NCBI GenBank assembly: GCA_017431395.1
Contig: JAFRLD010000198.1
Coordinates: 1 to 13,113 of the forward strand
Length of the DNA: 13,113 nt
Direction of reading: 5' to 3'
Origin: Bacillota bacterium
Lineage (GTDB): Bacteria; Bacillota; Clostridia; Peptostreptococcales; Anaerovoracaceae
The notes beneath the pieces were generated by a model. It did no database searches. It was not told the DNA's origin and saw only the letters and a list, made by a program, of their open reading frames with translations. Positions 1 through 7,086 of the stretch are shown here, in pieces. The position numbers and the translations under genes are program-made. Every line of letters starts with the position of its first letter. The stretch's first letter is position 1.

Positions 1-1143
1 CATATCAAGATGATGCTTGCCAAGGGCATCGACGTAGAGGATGCCAGAGACTACTGCCTGATGGGCTGCGTAGAGCCGCAGAAGGCAGGAAGACTGTATC
101 AGTGGACGTCCACATCCTACACACAGTGGCCGATCGCTATCGAGCTGACCCTGAACCATGGTGTTCCGCTCTGGTACGGCAAGCAGGTCACACCGGATCT
201 GGGCGACCTCTGCAACTACAAGACATTTGATGAGTTCCAGAATGCGGTCAAGGCGACCATCGCTTATATGACCAAGTGGACATCCGTTATGACGGTTATC
301 TCCCAGAGAGTCCACAGAGAACTGGCACCGAAGCCACTGATGTCCATCATGTTCGAAGGTTGTATGGAAAACGGCAAGGGCGTTGAGTCCGGCGGCGCAA
401 TGTACAACTTCGGTCCTGGCGTCGTATGGTCCGGTCTGGCTACATATGCAGACTCCATGGCCGCCATCAAGAAGCTGGTCTTCGATGACAAGAAGTACAC
501 TCTGGATCAGCTGAATGAAGCTCTGAAGGCTGACTTCGTCGGTTACGAACAGGTTCAGAAAGACTGCCTGGCTTGCCCGAAATATGGTAATGACGATGAC
601 TATGCTGACTGGTTCTGCAACGACATCATCGACTTCACTGAGAGAGAGCACAAGAAATACAAGACTCTGTACTCCAGACTGTCCCACGGAACCCTGTCCA
701 TCTCCAACAACACACCGTTTGGTCAGCTGACAGGCGCATCCGCTAATGGACGTAAGGCATGGACTCCGCTGTCCGATGGTATCTCCCCGACACAGGGTGC
801 AGACTACAAGGGCCCGACAGCGATCATCAAGTCCGTATCGAAGATGTCCAACGATGACATGAACATCGGTCTGGTACACAACTTCAAGCTGATGCCGGGT
901 ATCCTGGACACACCGGAAGGCGAAGCTGGCATCATCACACTGCTGAGAACAGCAAGCATGTTCGGCAACGGCGAGATGCAGTTCAACTATGTCAACAACG
1001 AAGACATGATCGCTGCTCAGAAGGATCCGGACAGCTACAGAGATCTGGTCGTACGTGTTGCCGGATACTCCGCATTCTTCACCGAGCTGTGCAAGGATGT
1101 ACAGGACGAGATCATCAGCCGTACGATGCTGACGAAGTTCTAA
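1..1143 (+). CDS. cutC: Choline trimethylamine-lyase CutC, C-terminal part (5' truncated by window)
   Basis: Glycyl radical enzyme that cleaves choline to trimethylamine and acetaldehyde inside a microcompartment. The frame is open from base 1, so the N-terminal half or more lies upstream; about 380 residues are visible of a family protein of roughly 850. The active-site loop GCVEP is present, with the thiyl-radical cysteine codon at 67-69 and the general-base glutamate codon at 73-75. The C-terminal glycyl radical motif RVAGYSAFF is present, with the radical glycine codon at 1063-1065. Long stretches such as [16 protein letters not shown] and [19 protein letters not shown] match what I remember of CutC rather than of pyruvate formate-lyase or diol dehydratase. 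CutD follows after a 66-base gap. The choline assignment rests on the overall match, because part of the substrate pocket is outside the window. Confidence 0.93.
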   Translation, partial: HIKMMLAKGIDVEDARDYCLMGCVEPQKAGRLYQWTSTSYTQWPIAIELTLNHGVPLWYGKQVTPDLGDLCNYKTFDEFQNAVKATIAYMTKWTSVMTVISQRVHRELAPKPLMSIMFEGCMENGKGVESGGAMYNFGPGVVWSGLATYADSMAAIKKLVFDDKKYTLDQLNEALKADFVGYEQVQKDCLACPKYGNDDDYADWFCNDIIDFTEREHKKYKTLYSRLSHGTLSISNNTPFGQLTGASANGRKAWTPLSDGISPTQGADYKGPTAIIKSVSKMSNDDMNIGLVHNFKLMPGILDTPEGEAGIITLLRTASMFGNGEMQFNYVNNEDMIAAQKDPDSYRDLVVRVAGYSAFFTELCKDVQDEIISRTMLTKF

Positions 1144-1147
1144 GCAT

Positions 1148-1165
1148 ATCCCGACCCAATGGGAT
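1148..1165 (+). other. Small hairpin between cutC and cutD
   Basis: Five-base inverted repeat ATCCC/GGGAT with an 8-base loop, five bases after the cutC stop codon. No T-run follows, so it is not a classical terminator. It could protect the 3' end of the cutC message or lower expression of cutD relative to cutC. It is short and may be chance. Confidence 0.3.
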
Positions 1166-1209
1166 GGCTATAAACTAGAGTTAATGCAAAGACTAAGGGA
1201 GAGCGCACC

Positions 1210-2157
1210 ATGAGCGGAAATAATGGAGAATTGGTCGAACGCAAAGCGGTCATATTCAACATTCAGAAATACAATATGCATGACGGCCCCGGAGTGAGGA
1301 CACTGGTTTTCTTCAAGGGTTGCCCGTTGCGCTGCAAATGGTGCGCGAATCCTGAGGGACTTCTGCGAAAGACACAGGTCATGTTCAAGCAGGATGTCTG
1401 CGTATCCTGCGGCGCATGCGTACCGGTATGTCCGGTGGGGATCCACCAGATGGGACCGGACGGTCACTTCGTTGACCGGAGCATCGACTGCATAGGATGC
1501 AGAGCATGCGAGGACGCCTGCCTTTATAACGCGCTGGACATCTGTGGAGAGACGAAGACGATCTCTGAACTGATGGAGATCGTCAGGGAAGACCGCGGAT
1601 TCTACGATGTGTCAGGTGGAGGCATGACGATCGGCGGCGGTGAATGCACCGCACAGCCGGAAGCCTGTCTCAGCCTGCTGCAGGCGGCGAAACAGGAAGG
1701 CATCAACACTGCGATCGAGACCTGCGGCTACTGCAAGACGGAGACCATCCTGAAGCTGGCCGAGTTCGTGGATCTGTTCCTGTTTGATATCAAGCACTTC
1801 GACTCAGATCGCCACAGCGAACTGACCGGCGTGCGAAACGAGGTCATTCTTGACAATCTGGAGACCCTGCTGAAGAACCGGTACAACGTTCGTATCCGGA
1901 TGCCGATGCTAAAGGGAGTCAACGACAGTCAGGAAGAGATCGAAAATACGATGGAATTCCTCCTTCCGTTTAAGGATAAGAAGAATTTCAAAGGGATCGA
2001 CCTTCTGCCATATCACAAGATGGGCGTCAACAAATACGGCCAGCTTGATATGGAATATGCGATCACCGATGAGGTGAAGCTGGAAGAAGAAGATCTTGAC
2101 CGGATCGAAGGGTGGATCAGCAAGTACGATCTGCCGGTCGCCGTGATCAGGCACTAA
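1210..2157 (+). CDS. cutD: Glycyl radical enzyme activase CutD (radical SAM)
   Basis: Activating enzyme that uses S-adenosylmethionine and a [4Fe-4S] cluster to abstract a hydrogen from the CutC glycine. The 315-residue protein has the radical SAM motif CX3CX2C at Cys38, Cys42 and Cys45, just after an HDGPGVRT motif. An inserted ferredoxin-like domain carries two CX2CX2CX3C sets (Cys64/67/70/74 and Cys94/97/100/104), the layout of the larger activases of CutD/HpdA/GlyRE type rather than of PflA. The glycine-rich SAM-binding stretch reads IGGGECTAQP near residues 141-150. The start ATG at 1210 has an AAGGGAG ribosome binding site 6-9 bases upstream. The reduced clusters need an electron donor that is not obvious here, although PduS-type and flavoprotein genes lie downstream. 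Function is secure from the motifs and from the position next to cutC. Confidence 0.95.
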   Translation: MSGNNGELVERKAVIFNIQKYNMHDGPGVRTLVFFKGCPLRCKWCANPEGLLRKTQVMFKQDVCVSCGACVPVCPVGIHQMGPDGHFVDRSIDCIGCRACEDACLYNALDICGETKTISELMEIVREDRGFYDVSGGGMTIGGGECTAQPEACLSLLQAAKQEGINTAIETCGYCKTETILKLAEFVDLFLFDIKHFDSDRHSELTGVRNEVILDNLETLLKNRYNVRIRMPMLKGVNDSQEEIENTMEFLLPFKDKKNFKGIDLLPYHKMGVNKYGQLDMEYAITDEVKLEEEDLDRIEGWISKYDLPVAVIRH

Positions 2158-2196
2158 TGGTCAGATGCTGGGAATCAGACACAGAGAGGTTCATGC

Positions 2197-2553
2197 ATGG
2201 GATTTCTTGAAGAAGGAACACAACTGAATCGTGTCATTGAGGAATCAGTACCTGGCAAGCAGGTCACCATTGCTCATGTGATCGCAGCACCGGTCACGGA
2301 TATCTATGAGCGGCTCGGGATCGACAACCTGGGCGCCATCGGGATCCTGACCCTGTCGCCTTATGAGACGGCCATCATCGCAGCGGATATTGCCACGAAA
2401 GCAGCCCAGGTGGAGATCGGGTTTCTGGATCGTTTCACCGGGTCCGTGGTCATCGCGGGAGATGTCGACAGCGTGGACACCGCGCTGCGGGCAGTTACGC
2501 AGACGCTGCACGACCTGATGGACTTCACCGTCGTAGAGGTGACGAAGACATGA
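2197..2553 (+). CDS. eutS: Circularly permuted hexameric BMC shell protein (EutS/PduU family)
   Basis: Structural protein of the microcompartment shell; 118 residues, typical of the family. The order of elements is that of a permuted BMC domain: an N-terminal strand and helix (about 20-45, QVTIAHVIAAPVTDIYERLG) precede the core GAIGILTLSPYETAIIAADIATKAAQ, and the protein ends FTVVEVTKT, like EutS. In EutS and PduU the N-terminal strands form a small barrel that plugs the pore. A GAGAGG ribosome binding site precedes the ATG. The stop codon overlaps the next start by four bases (ATGA), which suggests translational coupling with the GTPase. The symbol names the family; in choline clusters this gene carries other cut letters. 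Confidence 0.93.
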   Translation: MGFLEEGTQLNRVIEESVPGKQVTIAHVIAAPVTDIYERLGIDNLGAIGILTLSPYETAIIAADIATKAAQVEIGFLDRFTGSVVIAGDVDSVDTALRAVTQTLHDLMDFTVVEVTKT

Positions 2554-3020
2554 GTCGGGTACGGCGAAAGATCATGGTCATTGGTGCCGGCAGGTCGGGG
2601 AAGACCTCCCTGGTCAATGCGCTCAATGGCTACGAAGGTCGTTTAAGAAAAACACAGGATATGATATTCGGCAAATACACCATCGACGTTCCCGGATCCT
2701 ATCTGGAGAATCCATGGATGTACAAGCACCTCATATCCGCAGCCCAAAACAATGCGGGACATGTCCTGATCCTGGTGGATCAGAGCAATGTTACCGAAAT
2801 ATATTCTCCGGGTTTTGCCAGGGTCTTTCGGTGTCCGGTGACCGGCGTCATCATGAAAGCCGATCTCCATCCGGAAAACCGGCCGATCTGCGAGAAGCAG
2901 TTAAAAACCATCGGAGTAGAACCACCGTATTTCCCCGTCAGCCTGACGGAGAATACGGGGATCGAAGAACTTAAAGATCATTTACGTGAGTTAATGGTTG
3001 AAAGGGACAAAGATCGATGA
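2550..3020 (+). CDS. eutP: EutP/PduV-family small GTPase
   Basis: Ras-like P-loop GTPase found in ethanolamine, propanediol and choline microcompartment operons, where its role is unsettled; compartment positioning has been proposed for PduV and acetate kinase activity for EutP. The 156-residue protein shows the P-loop GAGRSGKTS (residues 12-20), the G3-like DVPG (46-49), a strand HVLILVDQS and the base-recognition motif in the form MKADL, where NKxD is classical. The start overlaps the stop of the EutS-type gene by four bases, and the stop overlaps the next start by four bases, so three genes appear translationally coupled. The family call is firm; the biochemical role is not. Confidence 0.88.
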   Translation: MSRVRRKIMVIGAGRSGKTSLVNALNGYEGRLRKTQDMIFGKYTIDVPGSYLENPWMYKHLISAAQNNAGHVLILVDQSNVTEIYSPGFARVFRCPVTGVIMKADLHPENRPICEKQLKTIGVEPPYFPVSLTENTGIEELKDHLRELMVERDKDR

Positions 3021-3697
3021 AATTTATAACCGAAGAAGATTTGAGAACGATTTACAAAGGCAATCCGTTCACCAGCTACGAGATCGAACTCGGTACGCGG
3101 CTGACTCCGGGAGCCCGGCAGTTCCTTCAGGACCGCCACATCGCAGTGTACTCTGCAGATGGAACGGCCATGCAGGAGGGCGACGGCATCGCTGTCGGCG
3201 GCTGGGCAGGCCGGAACAATTCAGGCGGTAACGGCACTCCGGATCTTCTGAACAAGAAGCGCCTCCAGGCAGCTCTTAAGTCAACAGGCGCCGTATTCCT
3301 GCAGACCGCAAGCGATCTGCTCGATAAGGATCCGGTGATGGCCCAGAAGGTGCTGGAGCTGGGAGACAACTTTGGTGACATCGAGAAGATGCATGAGGAG
3401 GGCAAGAGCTTCCCGGCACTTGCCTGCACCCCTTGCACGGGGATCAACGGAGACAACTTCTCCTGTGATCTGGGAGACTGCTTTGAGATCACCAGCTTCC
3501 ATATCCAGATCGCCAAGGGCAAGGAGATCCTGCTTTTGCACAGGCTCCGGTGCGCGCTCTATGAGTTCCATGTGGTACTCCTGGAGACGCACTGCACCAA
3601 TAAGGAGATCCCGGAACGTGTGAATCAGATCATCAACCGGCTGAATCAGATGATATGCATAGCATTCGGAGGAGACGCATGTCAGAGGCAAGAGTAA
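3017..3697 (+). CDS. EutT-like protein of a glycyl-radical microcompartment
   Basis: The N-terminal 45 residues (MKFITEEDLR..., LTPGARQFLQDRHIAVY) resemble EutT, the ethanolamine-operon cobalamin adenosyltransferase. The rest fits less well: I do not find the EutT metal motif HX11CCX2C. Instead Cys137, Cys140, Cys150 and Cys155 form a possible metal or Fe-S site (CX2CX9CX4C). A C-terminal helical part (about 165-220, KEILLLHRLRCALYEFHVVLLE) is EutT-like in character. The 226 residues are shorter than enterobacterial EutT (about 267). Glycyl radical choline cleavage needs no B12, so a true adenosyltransferase role is doubtful; it may be a repurposed scaffold or metal-binding protein. It is coupled to the GTPase by an ATGA overlap and runs 19 bases into the EutJ-type gene. 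Confidence 0.7.
   Translation: MKFITEEDLRTIYKGNPFTSYEIELGTRLTPGARQFLQDRHIAVYSADGTAMQEGDGIAVGGWAGRNNSGGNGTPDLLNKKRLQAALKSTGAVFLQTASDLLDKDPVMAQKVLELGDNFGDIEKMHEEGKSFPALACTPCTGINGDNFSCDLGDCFEITSFHIQIAKGKEILLLHRLRCALYEFHVVLLETHCTNKEIPERVNQIINRLNQMICIAFGGDACQRQE
3668..3674 (+). promoter_or_regulatory. Ribosome binding site that fixes the EutJ-type start
   Basis: GGAGGAG lies six bases before the ATG at 3679. An earlier in-frame ATG at 3655 has no such site and would add MHSIRRRR, which has no counterpart in the family as I know it. The site lies inside the end of the EutT-like gene. Confidence 0.75.
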
Positions 3698-4533
3698 GTT
3701 TTGAGTACTGTGATCAGCTGGTCGACCGATTCGAACATGTCATCAAACATCCGGTCAAGTCGGACAAAAAAGAGCCGATCTACTACACAGGTGTGGACCT
3801 TGGTACCGCATGTGTAGTCGTCGCGGTACTGGATGAGAACTTCGAACCGGTTGCCGGGGCCTATAGATGGGCGAGCGTCGTCAGAGACGGAATGGTCGTT
3901 GACTATGTTGGCGCGATCCATATGGTACGTGAGATGAAGGAAGAGCTCGAGGAGAAGCTGGGCGTGGAGGAACTTATCTACGCAGCAGCAGCTATCCCAC
4001 CGGGAACCGAGAACGTGGACGGCGGTGCCGTCGCGAACGTGGTCCGGGGAGCGGGATTCCTGGTCAGCAACGTACTGGATGAGCCTACAGCGGCCAATCA
4101 GGTCCTGAAGATCAGAGACGGAGCGGTTGTCGATATCGGCGGAGGAACAACGGGTATATCCATCTTCGAAGACGGAGAGGTCGTGTACATCGCGGATGAA
4201 CCGACCGGAGGGACCCACTTCTCGCTGGTACTGGCAGGAGCTTACAAGATGCCGTTCGAAGAGGCGGAGGTCTACAAACGTGACGTGAAGAATCACAGGG
4301 AGATCTTCCCGGTAATGGGTCCGGTGATCGACAAATGTGCTACGATCATCCGGAAGCAGATCGAAGGCAGAAACGTCGATTCGATCTGTCTGGTCGGCGG
4401 CACCGCATGTCTGACGGGGATCGAGAAAGCGATCGAGAAACGTCTGGGCATTCCGGTATACAAACCGCAGAACCCGATGTTCGTCACACCGCTGGGAATA
4501 GCACTCAGCTGTAAGCAGGAAGAAATGTGGTAG
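3679..4533 (+). CDS. eutJ: EutJ-type Hsp70-like chaperone/ATPase
   Basis: Actin/Hsp70-fold ATPase present in ethanolamine and choline microcompartment operons, thought to help folding or reactivation of the encapsulated enzymes. From the ATG at 3679 the protein has 284 residues, close to the usual EutJ length. The phosphate 1 motif reads YTGVDLGTACVVVAV near residue 31, the phosphate 2 motif reads VVDIGGGTTGISIF around 151-163, and an adenosine-type motif LVGGTACLTGIEKAIE lies near the C-terminus. The peptide-binding domain of DnaK is absent, as in EutJ. The start overlaps the EutT-like gene by 19 bases. A role in handling CutC or CutD is inference. Confidence 0.88.
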   Translation: MSEARVSFEYCDQLVDRFEHVIKHPVKSDKKEPIYYTGVDLGTACVVVAVLDENFEPVAGAYRWASVVRDGMVVDYVGAIHMVREMKEELEEKLGVEELIYAAAAIPPGTENVDGGAVANVVRGAGFLVSNVLDEPTAANQVLKIRDGAVVDIGGGTTGISIFEDGEVVYIADEPTGGTHFSLVLAGAYKMPFEEAEVYKRDVKNHREIFPVMGPVIDKCATIIRKQIEGRNVDSICLVGGTACLTGIEKAIEKRLGIPVYKPQNPMFVTPLGIALSCKQEEMW

Positions 4534-4552
4534 TAAGAAAGAAAGGAGCGCC

Positions 4553-4861
4553 ATGGATTTCAGGATCATCAAAACACCATCAAAGGGAACGATCGAAATC
4601 CTGATGCATCGCAAAGGCTCCCCGAAGGATCAGGTCCCCGAAAATATAGATGCGGTCGGCCTGGTGCAGGGGAAGCTGATAGAGATGGTCGTGGCGTCCG
4701 ATATCGCCGAAAAAACGGTCGGCGTCACAGTAGAGGATATTCGCGGAAGCTGTCCGCAGAATATGATCATGTTAGCGATATTTGGAGATACAGCATCGGT
4801 GGAGGCAGCCATCAAGGCGATCCAGGACGATGCGGAAGAAAGACGAAGGAAGGGAGAATAG
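4553..4861 (+). CDS. grpU: GrpU-type BMC shell protein with predicted Fe-S site
   Basis: Small shell protein of the divergent BMC-H group found in glycyl-radical microcompartments. The 102-residue protein has an N-terminal strand region (FRIIKTPSKGTIEILMHRKG), then a BMC core, AVGLVQGKLIEMVVASDIAEKTVGV. The loop GSCPQ follows at residues 65-69, then LAIFGDTASVEAAIKAI. In GrpU the cysteine of a G-x-C-P-Q loop faces the hexamer axis and binds an Fe-S cluster; Cys67 is the matching residue here. The tail is charged (DDAEERRRKGE). An AAAGGAG ribosome binding site precedes the ATG, and the vertex protein gene follows after three bases. Family membership rests on the motif and on the GRM context. 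Confidence 0.85.
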   Translation: MDFRIIKTPSKGTIEILMHRKGSPKDQVPENIDAVGLVQGKLIEMVVASDIAEKTVGVTVEDIRGSCPQNMIMLAIFGDTASVEAAIKAIQDDAEERRRKGE

Positions 4862-4864
4862 ACA

Positions 4865-5125
4865 ATGCTCACAGCGAAAGTTGTCGATAACATTTGGTCG
4901 ACGAGAAAGACCGACCTGCTGAACGGATACAAGCTTATGCTCGTTGAAGTCATCGGAGGCAAAGACGATGGACAGCGGCAGGTAGCCATAGATACCGTCG
5001 GCGCAGGTGTCGGTGAGCGGGTCCTCGTAGCCCTGGGTTCGTCTGCGAGAAGAATGGCCGGCGATGACAGCATCCCAACGGATGCCGCTATCGTAGGTAT
5101 CATAGATGAAGATTGTGAATTCTAA
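4865..5125 (+). CDS. eutN: Pentameric BMC vertex protein (EutN/CcmL family)
   Basis: BMC-P protein that caps the icosahedral vertices of the shell. The 86 residues fit the family, starting MLTAKVVDNIWSTRKTDLLNGYKLMLVEVI. They continue through the conserved DTVGAGVGERVLVALGSSAR and end in DAAIVGIID. This is the only vertex protein visible in the window, so it probably closes the shell alone. It follows the GrpU-type gene after three bases with an AAGGGAG ribosome binding site, and a 35-base gap separates it from the PduS-type gene. Confidence 0.95.
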   Translation: MLTAKVVDNIWSTRKTDLLNGYKLMLVEVIGGKDDGQRQVAIDTVGAGVGERVLVALGSSARRMAGDDSIPTDAAIVGIIDEDCEF

Positions 5126-5160
5126 TCAAGGCATTATTTAGTAAGGTAGGAGAGGAAAAG

Positions 5161-6492
5161 ATGAGTTTGCTTGATCAGGTGAGAGACGCAGGGATCATCG
5201 GAGCCGGAGGTGCCGGTTTCCCGACCCACGTCAAACTGAACGCAGAGGCGGAATACATCCTCCTCAACGGTGCAGAGTGTGAACCGCTCCTGCGCGTAGA
5301 CCAGCAGATCATGGCCATGTATCCGGAGGAGATCATCCGCGGATTCGAGATGGCCGGCCGGCAGGTCAAAGCGCAGAAAGCCATCATCGGCATCAAGGGC
5401 AAGCACGGTGACGTCATCCAGATCCTGGAGGATACCATTGCCAGACTTGGTTTCGGAGACTACGTATCCGTCGGCATCCTGCCGGATATCTATCCGGCCG
5501 GAGATGAGCAGGTACTGGTCTATGAGCTGACTGGCAGGACCGTTCCGGAGACCGGCATTCCGATCATGTGCGGATGCGTCGTGCTGAACGCGGAGACCGC
5601 CATGAACGTGTACCTGGCTTCTCAGGGCCAGCCGGTCACAGAGACCTGGGTCACGCTCGCAGGCGATATCCCCCAGAGAAAGACCTTCAAGGTTCCGGTG
5701 GGGACCCCGGTGATGGATGTACTGAAGATGTCCGGAATCGATGATTTCAGCACTTATGAGATCATCGACGGTGGCCCGATGATGGGACCGCTGCTTGCGG
5801 ACAGGAATGGATCCGTCGTCAAAAAGAACAAAGGATATGTGATCCTGAAGAAGAATCATCCGCTGATCCAGAAAAAATCCTGTACATTGGATCAGGCCAG
5901 AAAGGTCAACAGGGCAACCTGTGAGCAGTGCAGGATGTGTACGGACCTGTGTCCGAGATTCCTGATCGGACATGACATGGAACCGCACAAGACCATGCGG
6001 ATCACGAACTACGGACTGGAAGATATCCAGGGTAAGACGATGGCACAGCTCTGCTGCCAGTGCAACCTCTGCGAATACTTCTCCTGTCCGGCCAACCTGC
6101 ATCCGCGTCTGAACAATCTGCGTCTGCGTAATGAAATGATGGCAGAGAAGATCAAGTATCAGGCGGATAAGGATAAACAGTACAAGGCGCGCGGATCGAG
6201 ATCGTTCCGGCTCGTACCGAGCAAGCGTCTGATCGCCCGGCTGGGGCTGAAAGCATTCGATAAACCGGCACCGGTCACGACGGAAACGGTCCAGCCTTCA
6301 GAAGTGAAGATCCCGCTGAGCCAGCACGTCGGAGCGCCATGTACGCCGGTGGTCAAGGCAGGAGATACGGTCAGCGTAGGACAGATGATCGGACAGATCC
6401 CGGAGAAGGCTCTCGGAGCACCGATCCACGCAAGTATCTCAGGGCAGGTCACGGAAGTTACGGATAAGTATATTGCCATAAGGAGGGTATGA
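5161..6492 (+). CDS. pduS: PduS-type flavin/iron-sulfur oxidoreductase (RnfC-like)
   Basis: Homologue of PduS, a flavoprotein with two [4Fe-4S] clusters related to RnfC and to the NADH-binding subunit of complex I. In the propanediol compartment PduS reduces cobalamin; here no B12 enzyme is visible, so it may pass electrons across the shell. The 443 residues contain the glycine-rich nucleotide/FMN motif GAGGAGFPTHVKL (14-26), an SLBB-like region around 160-230 and ferredoxin motif one at Cys254/257/260/264. Ferredoxin motif two is CX2CX2CX4C at Cys298/301/304/309, and a C-terminal biotinyl/RnfC-type barrel includes GDTVSVGQMIGQIPEK and GAPIHASISGQV. The next gene, PduT type, encodes an Fe-S shell trimer, the same pairing as in pdu operons. 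Confidence 0.92.
   Translation: MSLLDQVRDAGIIGAGGAGFPTHVKLNAEAEYILLNGAECEPLLRVDQQIMAMYPEEIIRGFEMAGRQVKAQKAIIGIKGKHGDVIQILEDTIARLGFGDYVSVGILPDIYPAGDEQVLVYELTGRTVPETGIPIMCGCVVLNAETAMNVYLASQGQPVTETWVTLAGDIPQRKTFKVPVGTPVMDVLKMSGIDDFSTYEIIDGGPMMGPLLADRNGSVVKKNKGYVILKKNHPLIQKKSCTLDQARKVNRATCEQCRMCTDLCPRFLIGHDMEPHKTMRITNYGLEDIQGKTMAQLCCQCNLCEYFSCPANLHPRLNNLRLRNEMMAEKIKYQADKDKQYKARGSRSFRLVPSKRLIARLGLKAFDKPAPVTTETVQPSEVKIPLSQHVGAPCTPVVKAGDTVSVGQMIGQIPEKALGAPIHASISGQVTEVTDKYIAIRRV
6482..6487 (+). promoter_or_regulatory. Ribosome binding site that favours the PduT-type start at 6495
   Basis: GGAGGG sits only one or two bases before ATG 6489 but 7-8 bases before ATG 6495. The spacing favours 6495, which also makes the predicted Fe-S cysteine residue 38, as in Citrobacter PduT. 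The ATGA overlap at 6489-6492 leaves the earlier start possible. Confidence 0.65.
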
Positions 6493-6494
6493 AC

Positions 6495-7043
6495 ATGCGA
6501 AGAGCGATAGGAATGGTCGAATTTACCAGCATTGCCCGCGGCATTTACGTGGCTGACCAGATGGTCAAGGTATCAGAGGTCGATATCGTATCCTCTACCA
6601 CGTCCTGCCCAGGCAAATACATAACGATCGTAACCGGAGACGTGGCTGCGGTCGAGACATCTGTAAGACTAGGCGAGGAGCTCGCGGAGGAGTTCTATGT
6701 TGACTCCATCGTGATCCCTAACGTCAGTGAATCTGTTTTCCCGGCAATCACATGCGCGACATATCCGGAACGCATGGAGGCGGTCGGAATCATGGAATCC
6801 TTCTCACTGGCTTCCATGATAATCGCAGCCGATGAATGCCTCAAGGCAGGCGAGGTCGAAGCGATCGAGCTCCGCCTGGGCAACGGTATCGGCGGCAAGG
6901 CATACTTCACCTTCACAGGAGAGGTTGCCGCAGTACAGTCCGGTGCGGACGCCGGTGTGGCGATCGCCAAAGAAAAGGGACTGTTGGTTAATGTTGAGGT
7001 GATTCCGTCACCTTCCCATATATTAGTTGAATCATTACTGTAA
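6495..7043 (+). CDS. pduT: PduT-type trimeric BMC shell protein with Fe-S site
   Basis: Tandem-domain (BMC-T) shell protein. Domain one starts MRRAIGMVEFTSIARGIYVADQMVKVSEVDIV and domain two starts around residue 94 with AVGIMESFSLASMIIAADECLKAGEVEAI. In Citrobacter PduT, Cys38 in a CPGK loop lets each of three subunits contribute to one [4Fe-4S] cluster in the central pore. Here SCPGK gives Cys38 when the start at 6495 is used. Length is 182 residues against about 184 for PduT, and the end KGLLVNVEVIPSPSHI is also alike. The gene abuts the PduS-type gene, supporting electron transfer from the PduS-type protein to the trimer. No open gated pore is expected if the cluster fills the axis. Confidence 0.92.
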   Translation: MRRAIGMVEFTSIARGIYVADQMVKVSEVDIVSSTTSCPGKYITIVTGDVAAVETSVRLGEELAEEFYVDSIVIPNVSESVFPAITCATYPERMEAVGIMESFSLASMIIAADECLKAGEVEAIELRLGNGIGGKAYFTFTGEVAAVQSGADAGVAIAKEKGLLVNVEVIPSPSHILVESLL

Positions 7044-7086
7044 GACAAGAAATCAATTCGTTGTTGATGAAAGGATGTGAAAACCG

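Noticed and set aside
3655..3678. Upstream ATG for the EutJ-type protein
   Set aside because: No ribosome binding site, an additional Arg-rich leader, and GGAGGAG is correctly spaced for 3679.
3682..4614. Long minus-strand frame opposite the EutJ-type gene
   Set aside because: It lies opposite a clear Hsp70-like gene, shows no domain and has shadow-like composition.
5134..6102. Long minus-strand frame opposite the PduS-type gene
   Set aside because: Antisense of a gene with intact ferredoxin and FMN motifs; no domain of its own.
6489..6494. Upstream ATG for the PduT-type protein
   Set aside because: Too close to the Shine-Dalgarno sequence, and it shifts the Fe-S cysteine from the family position; kept as an alternative because of the ATGA overlap.
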